From: Magnaporthiopsis rhizophila
Taxonomy: Eukaryota; Ascomycota; Sordariomycetes; Magnaporthales; Magnaporthaceae
Direction: 5' to 3'
Assembly (NCBI GenBank): GCA_003049465.1
Contig: PYSS01000005.1
Coordinates: 76,087 to 140,086, forward strand
Length of the DNA stretch: 64,000 bases
Positions within the stretch are counted from its first letter, which is position 1; each line of letters starts with the position of its first letter. The notes beneath the pieces are model-generated. The model worked only from the letters and a program-made list of their open reading frames with translations. It did not search any database and had not been told where the DNA came from. Both the position numbers and the translations under genes were made by a program. This document shows, in pieces, positions 51,555-63,193 of this stretch.

Positions 51555-53516
51555 TCAGCCGTCGTCTTCGGGTAATATCCTGCTCAGGCTGCGGAGCACC
51601 TCCATGACGGGGAGATTCCTCGTCCCCGCCGCCGCCTTCTCCCTCTCGTCGCGCTCCTTGAGCCGGTCCGCGCTCAGGGCGAGCACCCTGTCCGCCTGCC
51701 GCCCGGCCACATCGACGCGCTGGCCCAGCTTGTGCACGCCGTCTGCCAGCTGGTCGATGTCGATCTCCAGCGACGACTGCAGGCCCCGCAGTCGCGATTG
51801 CGTCTTGCCCCTGAACGACGAGAAGGACAAGGCCGGATCCGTCAGCGACTGCAACATCCTCGCCTCTTCCGGGTCCAGCATAGACTCGTCCGGGAGGGGC
51901 GCCTTTGTCGGGTCCTCGTCCTCAAAGAGCGGCGGGAATTCTGGTGGTGGTTTTTCTAGTGCCAGCCACTTTTTTCTTTCTTGTTTTAGACTGCGAGGGA
52001 GAGCCGCGTTAGCCGGGGGGTTTCGGAGAAACAGATACAAAGTTGAAGCTTACTGCTTGATGCTGGCTTCGAGCTCCTGGATCTTCCTTTCGTTCTCAAT
52101 ATTGACCGGGTTCGGCTTCACCACTACTGGCCGTTTAACCTCGGGCACGGCTGGTTCGTCTTCTCGACTGAACCAATCTGAGAATTCCGACTTGTTCCCA
52201 AAATCTTTGAGCAGTTGGTCTTGTATTGCGCGTGCTGTAATTTTATCCATTAGCACCTAACAAGACAGGGACAAACAGCAGGGAGCAAATATCCCCGACA
52301 TACCTCCCAGAATTTCATTAGAATTAACCGAGCCGTGCGGTGGCCTCTCCAGCAGCGCGCGCTCGCCGCACCACGTGAGCAACTGCCTCATACGCCGCGG
52401 CTCCATCAAGCCTTCGGCGATGTGCTTGTAGAACTCGGCCGGGTCGACTTCGCGGTGTGGGATCGCGCTGTGGCCGTTCTCTATGAGTGAGCTCGCCCGT
52501 CGCCCCCGCATCCCCAGACTGCTGCGCCGCCCGCTCGCCGCCCCCTTCTTCCGCAACTCTTTATTGCGGTTTATGATGGGCGTGTCGCTGAACGGTAGGG
52601 CAATCTTCTTGCCACCATCCACACTGCTACCAACGCCACCACCGTCGTTGTGATCGTGGTGGCGGTCGTCGTCGTCATCCGGGTCTGCAGCGTCCATCTG
52701 CATCCGAGGCGTGGCCACAGGCTCAAGCCGACTCTGCTGTACGTGTTCTGGTGCCGCCCGTGTCTTGGGCGGCCTCCCTCGACTCGGTTTTGGGGGTGGA
52801 GCGGCTGTGACAGGATCACTGCCCTCATCTTCCATCTCCATCGAAGACCGTGTTCTCCTCCCATTCGCTGCTGGTGCTGTCGTCATCGTCGTCGCCTTTG
52901 TCGTCCTCGTCGTTGCTTTGGGCGCCGGCTTCGGTGGTGCAGCCGCCGCTGCCGCCCTAGTACTTCGAGTCTTGGGAACGACCAGTTGCTGCGGCTCTGG
53001 CTCCTCCGGCGCAGGTGACGCGACGGCCTGCTTCCGCCTGGTCGGTTTCCTCGCTGCCGGGGCGGGAGAAGGGGTCTCCTCCTCGAGTATGGGCTGCCGT
53101 CTTGGTGGTGACGGCGCGCGTTTCCGGCCGCCGGCAGCCGCCTTCGGCCTCCCCGCAGCCCTCCTCACAGGTGCGGGTGCAGGTGCCGGGCTCGGATCCG
53201 AGACCGACGCCAACGACGTCCTGGCGCGCTTCGTGCCTCTTGTGAAGAGGAAATCGCCATCCTGCTCGTCGTAGACTGCGGCATCTGCTGCAGCACCACG
53301 TGGCCAGTTAGCATTGCGAGTCGACGCGTCTGGTTCGCCTTGACCGCTCCACCTCCCTCTCATCGTCGCCATCCCCGTCACCCCTGCCCCCTCGTCATCC
53401 ATCTCCCCCACCCCAAGCTGCAACGTACCCGCGAGGCGCTTGCTGTACCGTCTCTCCGGCTGATTGCTCATGCTCAAATCCTCTAGCGGCTGGCGTGCAC
53501 GTATGAGAGTCGTCAT
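51555..53516 (-). CDS. DSN1: Kinetochore protein Dsn1/Mis13
   Basis: Three exons: 53516-52304, 52234-52054 and 51990-51555 (609 aa). Donors are GTATGT and GTAAGC; acceptors ACAG and GCAG, with a CTAAT branch in the first intron. Dsn1 is a subunit of the MIND (Mtw1) complex linking the inner kinetochore to Ndc80. Residues 1-300 are disordered and basic, with AT-hook-like RGRPPK (246-251). The conserved part starts LPFSDTPIINRNKELR (307-322), then RRSSLGMRGRRASSL (330-344), a double Aurora-B type RRxS motif, then REVDPAEFYKHIAEGL (355-370) and TWCGERAL. The C-terminal third is coiled-coil (IENERKIQELEASIKH, QADRVLALSADRLKERDER). The frame open at 52257 seems to end in Leu-Ser-Cys, but that is intron; the splice to CACGCGC joins the two halves in frame. 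Confidence 0.9.
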
Positions 53517-54900
53517 GGATGGCGGATCATCAGGCGCAAACGCATCGATTCGGTTTCGGGCTGGGGACGACTCTCGGGAATACCGGGCGGTGGCTACCGC
53601 GTCGCTCGACAGATCGCCGCGGTCGAGGCTGGAACTGCTGGCCAGTCACGCGGAATGGGAGGGGAAAGCTGGCGCGTCGCAAAAGGCTTGTTGGGCGGGC
53701 CCCCCATCGACGAAAAACGATCCTTTTCTATTCCTCAGCGGGCGCCCCTCACTTGGCCGAAATTCAGGACGCGTCAATCGCTGCAAAAACCGGTCGAGGC
53801 TCGTTCGTCGCGCGACAGCGGTGTCGGTCCTTCTCCGTGGCGGCTCCGGGGTCCGTAAATGATGCTTCTGGGCGGCCGTGTATCGTCGCTTCAAGTGTCG
53901 TCGGGTTGGAATTACGCGGTGGAGCTTGTCGTCGCGCAAAGAAGTGCTCACTGCTTCCCCAATTTGTTTACCTGCGAGCCACTGGCCCGCCGCAAACCAA
54001 GGTTCCCATCCACGATTACCCACCCGCCCATCCGCCACGTTGATTGGCCCCGGCCGCACGCTAGTCCCGTAACGGAAGCAGCACAGATCAGTACCGGCTT
54101 CTGTGCTAGCCTAATGCAATTCATTAGATGAGCTTGCGGGAATGAAATACTCTTGCACCACTTCCATTTCAGAGCCTCATCTTTCAACTGCAGCGAGAAA
54201 AGACATACCAACATTTTCTCGCTCTTTTCCTCCTTGTCTCATTCATATAGTGAAGCTCGTGTATTGCCAGAACTAAACGCGTTGTAACTAGTCGTGCGTG
54301 TTTCTAACTAGTCCGTGATACAGGTAGGAAGCGAGTCTCCTCACGTCACGAGGGCGTGGTCAACCAACCAATCCACCGCCCTCATAAGAGTACTAACTTA
54401 AGCCAGACCTTGACACCCCCCGAAACCCCATAACTCCTTCCAGTAAAATTACCATGTAGGCAAGCACAAGTCAAACCCCTTTTGACACCAGCCCAAAAGC
54501 CAAAACTCCATCCTCCCCGTTCTCTTTCCTCGTGTGTATAGACCCGCGAATCCGAAAGAATACTTATAGCTAGAATAAACAACCACCATTAGCAAAGCCG
54601 GTCGGACCGTGCGACGGGCGCCACACCAATCCTCCAGACAACGCACATCCCACCAACCGACCAAGCGCTGATGCTACCCACCTACACCATTTCAAGAACC
54701 TTCCCAAATCCCGGGACTTTGGGTTTCGTTTGTTGTACATTTAGTAAAACCCCTTACTAAGAAATTGGAGACGACTTTTCGGGTCCCGAGGAGCTATCGC
54801 TAGGTGGCAGTGGATTCGCATAGCCCGATCCAGCAGCCGAGTTTTGAGCAATCAAGTGAAGGCCACTCAGTGTTGCCCTGTCGAGAGCGTCGGCTTCGCT
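53517..54900. other. Intergenic, Dsn1 to AtfA
   Basis: About 1.4 kb with no gene supported. The Dsn1 promoter lies on the left and the AtfA 3' untranslated region on the right. Confidence 0.5.
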
Positions 54901-56932
54901 CTACGAGAACCGTCTTTGCCCGGTGGCAATCACCGGTTGATTAGGGATCGGTGCTGCCATGCCGTATGGGTTCATCTGCGCATTGAACGGCTCCATTGCT
55001 GCCTGCTGCTGCATAAAAGCCCCATGGAGACCCTGTTGCTGTGTGACGGGACAGTCCTTGTGCGCCAGCAGTAGCGTCTTCAGATTCACCACCTCCTCGC
55101 GGAGCTGCGCAATCTGCTGCGTCAACTGGTCGTTTTCTTGGCTGTAAATCTCCACTTTGGACTGGAGGTTGGCGAGCCATTGCTTTTTCCGTTGCCGACA
55201 TTTCAAAGCAGCAACACTGTCATGGAATATTAGCAATGCAAGTCTTGATTGCTTGGGGAATGATACAAAACCCATACCGGTTGCGTTCCAAAAAGTTCTT
55301 CCTCTTCTCCTCCTCAGTCATCTTGGACTTGGTGATGCCGTCCTTGTCCGTCTTCATGTCGTCGTCGTCGTCGGAGAAGTCTTCCTCAACTGGTGACTGC
55401 TGCGGTGGTGAAGCGTTCATCTTGCTCTTCTTAGCCGCCGGGGGTTTGGCCGGCGTCTCTTCAACAGCCTTCCTCCTCCCGTTAGCAGCGGTCGACCCGT
55501 TGGCCTTCTTCCCTTTGCCAGCCTTGGTGCTCGGCCGGGCTTGCTCGCTGTCGTCAGATGCCGCGCTCGCCCCCTCGCTTCCTACAGCTCGTTGTCGCGA
55601 TGCGATGCCGTTCACTGTGCGCATCTGTGGAGAGGTGCTTGCAGACGACTTAATGGCCACCGGTGGAGGAGGATGAGCATGAACCGGCTGCGAAGGGGGC
55701 TGGACTGTAAAGGTATTCTGCGCGGATACTCCGTTGCGCCCATGAGCTAGCAGATATAGCCCGTTTGCCGCGTCGTTGTCGTGAGGATCGAACGGGCCTG
55801 CAGATGGCTTCGCCTCTGCCTTGATGGAGCTTGCTTGATCGATGTCCTGTGGTTGCGAGGTCACAGGTTGTTGTTGCTGCGGTTGCGGCTGCGGTTGCGG
55901 TGGCGGCGGAGGTGGTGGCGCTTGCGGTTGTGCTTGGGGCTGAGATGCCGGCGCTTGACCTTGCGTCTGAGTCTGAGCCTGAGCCTGTGCCTGTGCTTGT
56001 GCCTGTTGTGCCTGGTCTCGCTTCGCGGCGGCAGCGCTGAGTGCTGTCCTGTGAAAATCCAACGTGCTCGGGGTGGCACCTCCGCCGCCAGTGATCGACG
56101 CAAAGAGTGCTGACGAGTTCGGGCTGGGGGCCGGGAACATGGACCCGCTACCGCCCGGGGTGAGGCCTGTCCTCAAGGACGATTCGTTCGGAGTGGGGAA
56201 GCCGCCGCGCAGATGATGTGCGTCGCTGAAGTAGTCATTTGCCGGACCCGAGAGCATCGCCGGGCTAAGGGGGCCGGTGCGCAACGAGCCGCCGCCCCAG
56301 TTGAACGGCGTAGCGCCGCTGCCTGGCAAAAGTGACGAAGGGGAGGTCAGGGCCGCAACCGGCGGCAACTTGGTGCCGCCTGGGGTCTCGGGCGGCGCAC
56401 CGCCGAATGACTGCTCAAACGGATTGGGCTCTAGACTCAAGGAACCACCTGTCTCTGTGTTAAAACAAGCATTCGCACTTTTCGAAATTTGCGTCGCGAG
56501 TCGAGGGGATGGAGCAGGGGAGTAGGTGGTTTTGGCATATGTGGGTAGATGGTTGATGTTCCTATGCCTTCGAGGCCGCGGCCAGCTGATTTGAATGTGA
56601 CGACGGAGGGGCAGGTTCGCATGGGGAGGGGTGTGACTTGAATATGGGGAGGGCGAAGGCGCAAAATGTGTGCGTGGATAATGCAGGCGTGATGATGGCG
56701 ATATCGCCGCTCTGGCGCTCACAAGCTTCGTCGCTCGAGCAGGAGGGTTTGGACATTGGAGTGGCGGGAGAGTGCAGGACGGCAAAGCAAACAGCAAAAT
56801 AAGAGGCAAGTCGAGTCGTCACTTACCTTGAGGGTTTGGCTTGGGCGGCGATGCATTTTTTGTTGGGGGAGACGGCTTGGTTTCGCCGGCCGCAGCCGTT
56901 GTGGTGGTGGTGGCGGTTTCGCTGCCGGCCAT
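54901..56932 (-). CDS. atfA: AtfA/Aft1-type bZIP transcription factor
   Basis: Three exons: 56932-56827, 56454-55278 and 55216-54901 (532 aa). The first intron is long (372 nt); the second (61 nt) splits the basic region at Arg428. The N-terminus has the fungal Aft1 HRA-type block: NPFEQSFGG, GTKLPPVAALTSPSSLLP, GATPFNWGGGSLRTGPLSP. The middle is low complexity with a Gln-Ala/Gln-Thr and Pro-Gln stretch. The bZIP is EEEKRKNFLERNRVAALK, then CRQRKKQWLANLQSKVE, with Leu heptads to about 470 and the ATF-typical LLLAHKDC. AtfA is a nuclear ATF/CREB factor downstream of the Hog1/Sak1 stress kinase and binds CRE-like sites. Four Ser/Thr-Pro steps in the HRA block are possible kinase sites. The gene is preceded by a long non-coding leader. 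Confidence 0.93.
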
Positions 56933-59900
56933 GACGCCGAGTGTGATGGAATCGACAGCGACGAGGTCGTCGGTGCACTCGCAAAGCCAAAAACGGGAGA
57001 GAAAATCAAAAGTCAAATGCTAAATGAGGTCAGCGGAGTACAGAGCGAGAGCCGCTGCAACGCTAATACTGGATGCGTTCCCCTGGGTACAGTCGCGATG
57101 TGGTCGAATGGAGGAGAGACTGGGAGGAATTCGTATGGGGGAAAGAATACGTCAGAGACCGGGAAAAAAAAAGATAATGACGTGTGTGCAGAGAGGAAGA
57201 GAAAAAGATAAAAGGAATTTGCAGGCCGTGGAACCAGAGGGTGCTGGGAAATTTGGCACTGGCCACCTTTAGACTAGCGTGTGGGGCAGCACCCACCCAC
57301 CATCCATGACCGCACCCGTCGTCGGCCACGCCCACGGGCACCCCATTCGACATGGAAGGGGCGCCCTCGCTGGGTTGCCGGCCGAGACAAGGTGGAAAAC
57401 GGACAGGCAGGTACGAACAAAAGCAGCGCCCGCCACGGTTCACGGTTCCTCCCTAATCCGCGATCAAATTCTGGCCTTGGAGATGGAACGAGGAACAGGG
57501 CGAGCACACTCCCATAGCCTGGCAGCCTGGCAGTCGATCGATCTCCGCTCCCTCACTCCATTCGTCCACCAACCCCATCCTGCCTCACATCTCCTCCCAG
57601 CTCCAGACACACCAGGCGGCGGCAGGTCCACCCCATCTCTCCTCGACGCTCCCTCACCGTTCCTCGCCAAGACGGCCGACAACAGGAGCGGGAAGACGGC
57701 CAGAAGGCAGGAGGGCCTATGTGTCGGTACACAGTGTTTTTTTCTCGAGACCAGACTGTGCCGATCCACTCACTCCCAGCAAAGTAGGATTGCTTCATTG
57801 GTTCAAACATTTTGGATATCGTCCCTCCCCTTTTCTCTCGAGCTCCTGCCACCCGGACGTTTGGCCCATTCTGTTTTTGTCCGTCTTCTACGGGCGGGGA
57901 CGACGAAAAATTCTACCTCCCAGGGTCTCTGTGCGCATGGGTAATTCTGACCCCTGGGGGTTGGGAGAAATTGCGACGTCAACGTCGCTCGAATCGAGGA
58001 TTGCCGGGGGAGTGCTAGGAGCTTTGAGCAATCATCCCTGACCTCAGCGGGAAGCACGCACGGCTCAGGGAGAGGTAGGGTGGGGGCAGCAACCAGCCCA
58101 CGACAAAACACTCAAGAATACCCTGAGCTGCTCCGGTGAGGAGAACCTAAGGGCAAAGCACAGCACGGATGCCCCGTCCCGCCTCACGGGAGCTCACTGG
58201 TTGCCGAGGATTGCCTCATGCTGCTACCTAACCTCGTGACATCCAGGGAGAAGAAGCAATTGCCCCATAAATTATACCCAGTGCTTAGAAAAATCAATGT
58301 GCCCGCTTACAACAGTGGCAATGGAAGCATGCTTTGCCCGCCGCCGCCCGTATTATTAATACAGAAGCAGTACAACCTTTCTAATCATCGAAAAAAGCTC
58401 CGTTTTTACCGCGTCTAGACTCGTCGGGACCGTCCAGGCCTTGGAATCGGGATGCATACGGCAGTGCTTGTAAGATGCGACACCGTGCGAACGACAGGAT
58501 GAGCAGAGGGTGAGAGGAGAAGGAAGAGATGGGGAAGGGGGAGGCAATGTCGAATGAGCACGGGTGAGAAGTCCTCGAAAGATTGCCGGCCGAATCAGGA
58601 GAGGCGAGTGCCCATCCAAGTTGGCACACCTCCCCACTCTTTCGCTTGCAATTCCGGACTTGTTCTGGCGCCATCCCAATCCCAGTCTTTCTCTGTTATT
58701 TTTTTTTTTTTCGCCAGTCGCTGGTGGCTTCCCGTGTTCCCACACAGCCAAGTTCCTTTGAGAAACCCTGCCCATTCGTCCTTGCTCTGCAGACGCGACG
58801 AGTAAAACGCCCAACGTTGGCGACCACGTTGTGGTGTCTGTGGCCTCGTTTTTTTTTTTTTTTTTTTTTTTCCTTCTTGCGAGTTTTGACAATTCGACAA
58901 TTCACACATGGCAGCCCTCATTCCGCGCGGGCGGAATGTAATATTGACGCGGCTAAGCCTAGGTCATGTCAATTGCCGTTACTTTGCCCCGGCTTAGCCT
59001 ATGACGTAACCATGTCGCAACACGGAGCGCCCTCATGCGTCGTGCGTCACCATGAGGTCCGACCAGCCCGCTCCGACAACAAACGTTTCCCACAAAAAAG
59101 AGCCGGCGTTTTGCAAAGTTACCGCTGCGAGTAAATTCGGTGGGTTACAGTACAGTAGATATCGACAAACAGACGCTTGACTGTTTGGATTTGTGGACTG
59201 GGTTCTCTTCAATCGGAAGGCGGGTAAAAATGATGCAATCAAAATGCTTGATTTCTGGGGGGAGAACGAAATGGGGGTGGGCGGAGAATCCACTGTGCCG
59301 CAAGAAAAAGAAAGAAAAAAAAAGCCAAGGGAGCGGACAGAAACGCTAGCTATTATGACGCATTTGCTACGTGCCAAAATAGGGTGGGGCGCGACTGATT
59401 CGACACTGTCCTGCAGAGCACTAGGGTCAGCGACGCACACGCACGCGTCTTTGCAAGGACTCTGGTCGCAACGTCTGTGTTCGCTCCCTGATAGCGCGTT
59501 CGCGATCGATGATGACAATAACCAGGGACATTGGTAAAGTTATGAACGGGCGGCCGCGTCACAGTGCCAGGAATCCCATGGTATTTAACAAATTGGATAC
59601 ACAACATACAACCCATCACGATGTCCCTCAAGTACAGAAGCGTGAATGGAGATCATTTCCGTAGATCGAGGTTCTGGTGCCGCATCGAGGCTCTGTAGAG
59701 ATGTTCTAACCAATGCGGCGAAAAGTGAGACATGCTAACCACATTCCGTTGACCTCATCCAACAACATGGAATCTGGCCCGTTGAGGCCCGGCCTTCGCC
59801 AAGCACGCGAGCACGCCATAACGTCGCGGATCGAGAATGTACCCGTCTACCGTACATATTCCCTTGAGCGCCGTTGAGTGCCACCCCCAAATCAGGAAAA

Positions 59901-60038
59901 GGATCTCACTGATGAAAAACCGATGGCTGGATGAGATGTCAAGACGTCACTCGGAGAAATACCCACGCCTAGCCCATCGAAAGACATGCATGAAAGGGCT
60001 GGGGAAAAGGCAACTAGAATCTCCCCCCAAGCACCGCT
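56933..60038. other. Long upstream region of atfA
   Basis: About 3.1 kb between atfA (-) and the 3' end of the GST-like gene (-). No coding frame is supported; a T tract lies near 58849-58871, another near 58699-58710. It may contain the atfA leader, which is commonly long for stress regulators. Confidence 0.5.
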
Positions 60039-61333
60039 CTAGAGACGCCCAGTCTCCTGGCCCGCCACGGGGCGCACCCTAAAGCCGTGGCGGGGCGCAT
60101 GCAGCCGCACGCCAGCGACCCCGCCGTCGGCAAGAGTCGTCTCGATGACGATCTCGTCGTGGTCCAGCCCCACGAGTTGGCCGACGTCGCGGTGGTTGAC
60201 GCCCGTGTCCGTCGGCCAGAGCCTTACGGCGCTGCCAATGGCGACTCCGCTGTCGGCCCCGCAGGCCTCCTCCGGGGATGTGGCGCTGGCGTCGTCGTGG
60301 AAGCGCGAGCCCAGGATCAGCCGCGCCGCCTCCTGCCCGCCTATGGCCTCGGGCTTGGGCACCGTCGTCGCCTTGGCCGCCGCGCGCACCGCGCGGTCGA
60401 ACCGGTCGATCCAGGCAAAGACGCGCGGGAACGCGGCGGCGGAGATCTGGTCCGGCGGCAGAGCCTGCTGCGGCAGGGTAACGAGCCAGTGGAAGGGCCA
60501 CACGGCCTCGATGTCGGCGAGGCTGGGCTTGGGCGTGTTCAGGATCCAGTCCCCTTGATGAGTGATGTCACGGGTCAGCCCATGTAGCGTGTCAATAAGA
60601 CCGATGACGAAGAGATGATGACAGAATGGAGAGGAATCGCATACCCCCGTCCGCAAGCAGGGTCGTCTCGAGCACCCGCATGACCTCCCTGAACCGATGG
60701 ACCGCCTCGGCCTTGGACGTCCACCCACCGGGGGGCGTGGTCACAAAGTCGGCCCGGTCCTTCTGGAACCCGGGGTCCTTGAGCAGAGGCAGCTTCGCCT
60801 CCGACAGCAGGCGCATCGCCGTGAGGAAGACGTCCGTGTCGAGCGTGAGCGACGCCAGCAGGCGCTCCACCCCTTTGGACTGCGGGTCCGAGGCGCCGAG
60901 CCTGGGGATGGACCGGTGCGTGCCCTCGAGCTTGGCCAGGATCAGGCGCGTGTCCAGGTAGACGTCACGCCCGATCGCCATGACGGGGATGCGCCGGTGC
61001 TTGATCCCAAGCTCGGCCAGGTCGGGCCGTGGCATTGTGGGTGGTTGGATCTGAAAAACATGTAATTGGATCAGAAAACTGTCGTCATTCGGATGAAAGC
61101 TGCCCTCCTGCTAAACGTATGAATGACACCCATCCGTTGCAGCAGTCGTCATCGCGGACAGCCCAGCCATTCGTCAGGCGTGCTTAGAGTCCATTTCTGT
61201 GCTCTGGAACACTGCCGAAACTCACGCATTGTTTATATGGTATGCCACGGAGCGCTAGATACCACAGCACCCGCCGAGCATAGGGCGAGAAGGGGTAATG
61301 GTAGAGGACTATAGGTAGGTCGGAGTCTGCCAT
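60039..61333 (-). CDS. GST-like protein with C-terminal extension
   Basis: Three exons: 61333-61226, 61050-60645 and 60553-60039 (342 aa). Donors are GTGAGT and GTATGC; acceptors TCAG and CAAG. The first exon is short and gives MADSDLPIVLYHYPFSPYAR, the start of a thioredoxin-like GST domain (SPYARVLWYLALRGIPYKQC), which joins IQPPTMPRPDL, GIKHRRIPVMAIGRDVYLDTRLI. A helical part follows, ending DWILNTPKPSLADIEAVWPFHWL (cut by the second intron). Residues about 260-342 form a separate C-terminal part (VRLWPTDTGVNHRDVGQLVGLDHDEIVIE) resembling the DUF7962 domain of fungal GST-like proteins. The Tyr/Ser of SPY could be the glutathione-activating residue. Substrate unknown; it may act in detoxification or as a redox protein. 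Confidence 0.85.
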
Positions 61334-62023
61334 GTCGAGATCTCGGCGTGTGCGCAGCTTATTCGTGATGGTGTTTTCTTGACGCCAGGGTTGGCAGACT
61401 GTGGGAGTCGGCGAGAGCGGTTATGTAGCCGGGAAATCTCAAGAGCCGCGGATGGCCATAAACAAATGCGATATTTCGGATTTCTAAACACGATTGCTGT
61501 ACATAAAATGGAGTTGGTAGCCCTTTTGCGGCTGATCACTGTATTCCTCCGCCGCTGTCCTGCGTGATGCCCATTCTGGATATCCGAGTGGGGATCCGAT
61601 TTACCTCGGCAAAAAATGAAAACGGCGCTACGACCCAGACCGAGGACGCCAGCGCCCAAATCCGGAGAAGGGCATATAGCAATAAGGTGCATTGGTTTAA
61701 TAGGCGCATGGCGTCGAAATCACGATCGGTCACTCTTTTCTCGGACTCGGTGCATTTCAACGGTCCGGCGATGTCCTCGTGTCAGTTGCAGATTAAGGTT
61801 GAACTTTATGACAGATGTGGTTATTGTAACATGAACGAGTGACGGGTCTGGCATGAACGAGTATCAAATACCCTCCCCTGCTCGCTCTGTGGCATTTATC
61901 TAGGAAGACGAAGGGAATGGGGAAGAAAAGCCGAGGAAAAAAAAAAAGCTTCACATCCAGGGCAAAAGACCACCACAGACCTAGTGTGCGTGGCCGCATA
62001 CCCGTAGACAGTCCTCCAGCACG
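61334..62023. other. Intergenic, GST-like to GTPase
   Basis: No gene supported. It contains the GST-like promoter and the 3' region of the Ras-like GTPase gene. Confidence 0.5.
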
Positions 62024-63193
62024 TCACGCTGGCATGGTGCTTCGTCGTCTAGAAAAGGGACTCGTGATGGTCTTCCATATCCCTCGCCTGTTCCTGATGG
62101 CTGCTCCCGTCTGCGCCTTCAGATTCAGTATAGCGGCGAGCTCCGCCTCTTCCCTCTGTTCTCTGTTGAGAAGCCTGAGCCTGAGGATTTCATGACCGAT
62201 GGTCGGGAAAATGGCGGCAACACTTCACACACAAAGTTGAGTCAGTTGATGTCAAGAGTTTGTAGCATGAATAAAGAAAGAGCGCACACGCAGCGGGACC
62301 AAGGGGAAAACAAGGTGTATGGGATGGATTCCAAAAAAGACTCACTTCTCCCCAGTCCTGGCGCTGGCTTCCACGAAGCCGCACTCCATATCGAAAGAAG
62401 CAGCGACCATTTTACCATCGGCCGCGGGGACGGTCCTTCCGGCCTCCTCGCCGACGTCACTCTTGTTGCCCACGAGCAGCAGGCCGTACTCGCGCGTGCC
62501 GACCGCGTCCTTCATGTAGTGCTGGATGCGGGCGGCAAGGGCGAGCGAGGCGCAGTCGGTCACGTCGTAGACCAGGACGGCCCCTTCGGTGATGTTGAGA
62601 GCGTTCAGCAGCATCGTGTCGGTCGCGAGGTGCTTGCCTGGCAGCTCGAGCACGTCCGCCGTGTAGGTCTGGCCGTCGACCTCGACCAGGCGCCGGCAGC
62701 TGCCGTCAAAAGAGGAGTCGATGGCTCCGACATCTCCGCGGCATGCATCTAGGCAAAACTATGGGGCGGGCGCGGCAGGAGGTTGAAGTAGGAGCTGGGT
62801 CAGCAGTGAAACCGATCTGGGGTGACGTCGGTGTGATGGCATCCCAACTCGCGCGCACGCAAGCACACCTAAGTTCCGGCTTCCGCAGACCGTCGCTCCC
62901 AGGGTGGTCCGGGACTGTGTCATGGCAGGTCATGGAGAGCGGGAACAAGCATGCTCAAGTGCGGGAAGGTGACTCACCCTGGTCAGGATGCTTGTCTTGC
63001 CGCAACCCTCGGCTCCGACGACGAGTATGCGCAGATTTCCGACAGGCCTCTTCGTCAAGGAATCCTGTTCTTCGTTCGCGCCAAGACTGCTGAGCCTGGA
63101 CGGCGCTCTTTTGCGGTCGGGATTGGCCTGCCATGTGAGTATGGCCCTCAGATACCTGATCTCCTCTTCTGTCCATTGCATTGACCCCACCAT
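62024..63193 (-). CDS. Divergent Ras-like small GTPase
   Basis: Three exons: 63193-62978, 62758-62346 and 62222-62024 (275 aa); donors GTGAGT, GTGAGT; acceptors ATAG, GAAG. The start is ATG 63193, in a CCCACC context. A 50-residue N-terminal extension precedes a P-loop GAEGCGKTS (60-68), then a weak switch I. In place of the Ras DxxG box is Glu-Leu-Pro-Gly (110-113), so the usual Asp is Glu and the catalytic Gln is replaced by Lys. NKSD (170-173) and EASA (202-205) are intact base-binding motifs. The C-terminus is basic (RNRRGIWKTITSPFSRRR) with no CAAX box, so membrane attachment by prenylation is not expected. It belongs to the Ras superfamily but not to a subfamily I can name. It should bind GTP, with altered hydrolysis. 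Confidence 0.8.

Noticed and set aside
52243..52256. Separate 68-aa protein starting at 52256
   Set aside because: The apparent start lies in the first Dsn1 intron, which ends at ACAG before 52234; the downstream residues are the Dsn1 C-terminal half.
57279..57944. 221-codon plus-strand frame upstream of atfA
   Set aside because: Low-complexity composition, no recognisable domain, and it lies in the probable atfA leader region.
62750..62758. CCTAG acceptor closer to the GTPase second exon
   Set aside because: It breaks the reading frame; the ATAG acceptor before TTTTGCC keeps it and restores the Thr-Arg-Phe-Cys turn usual after the P-loop helix.
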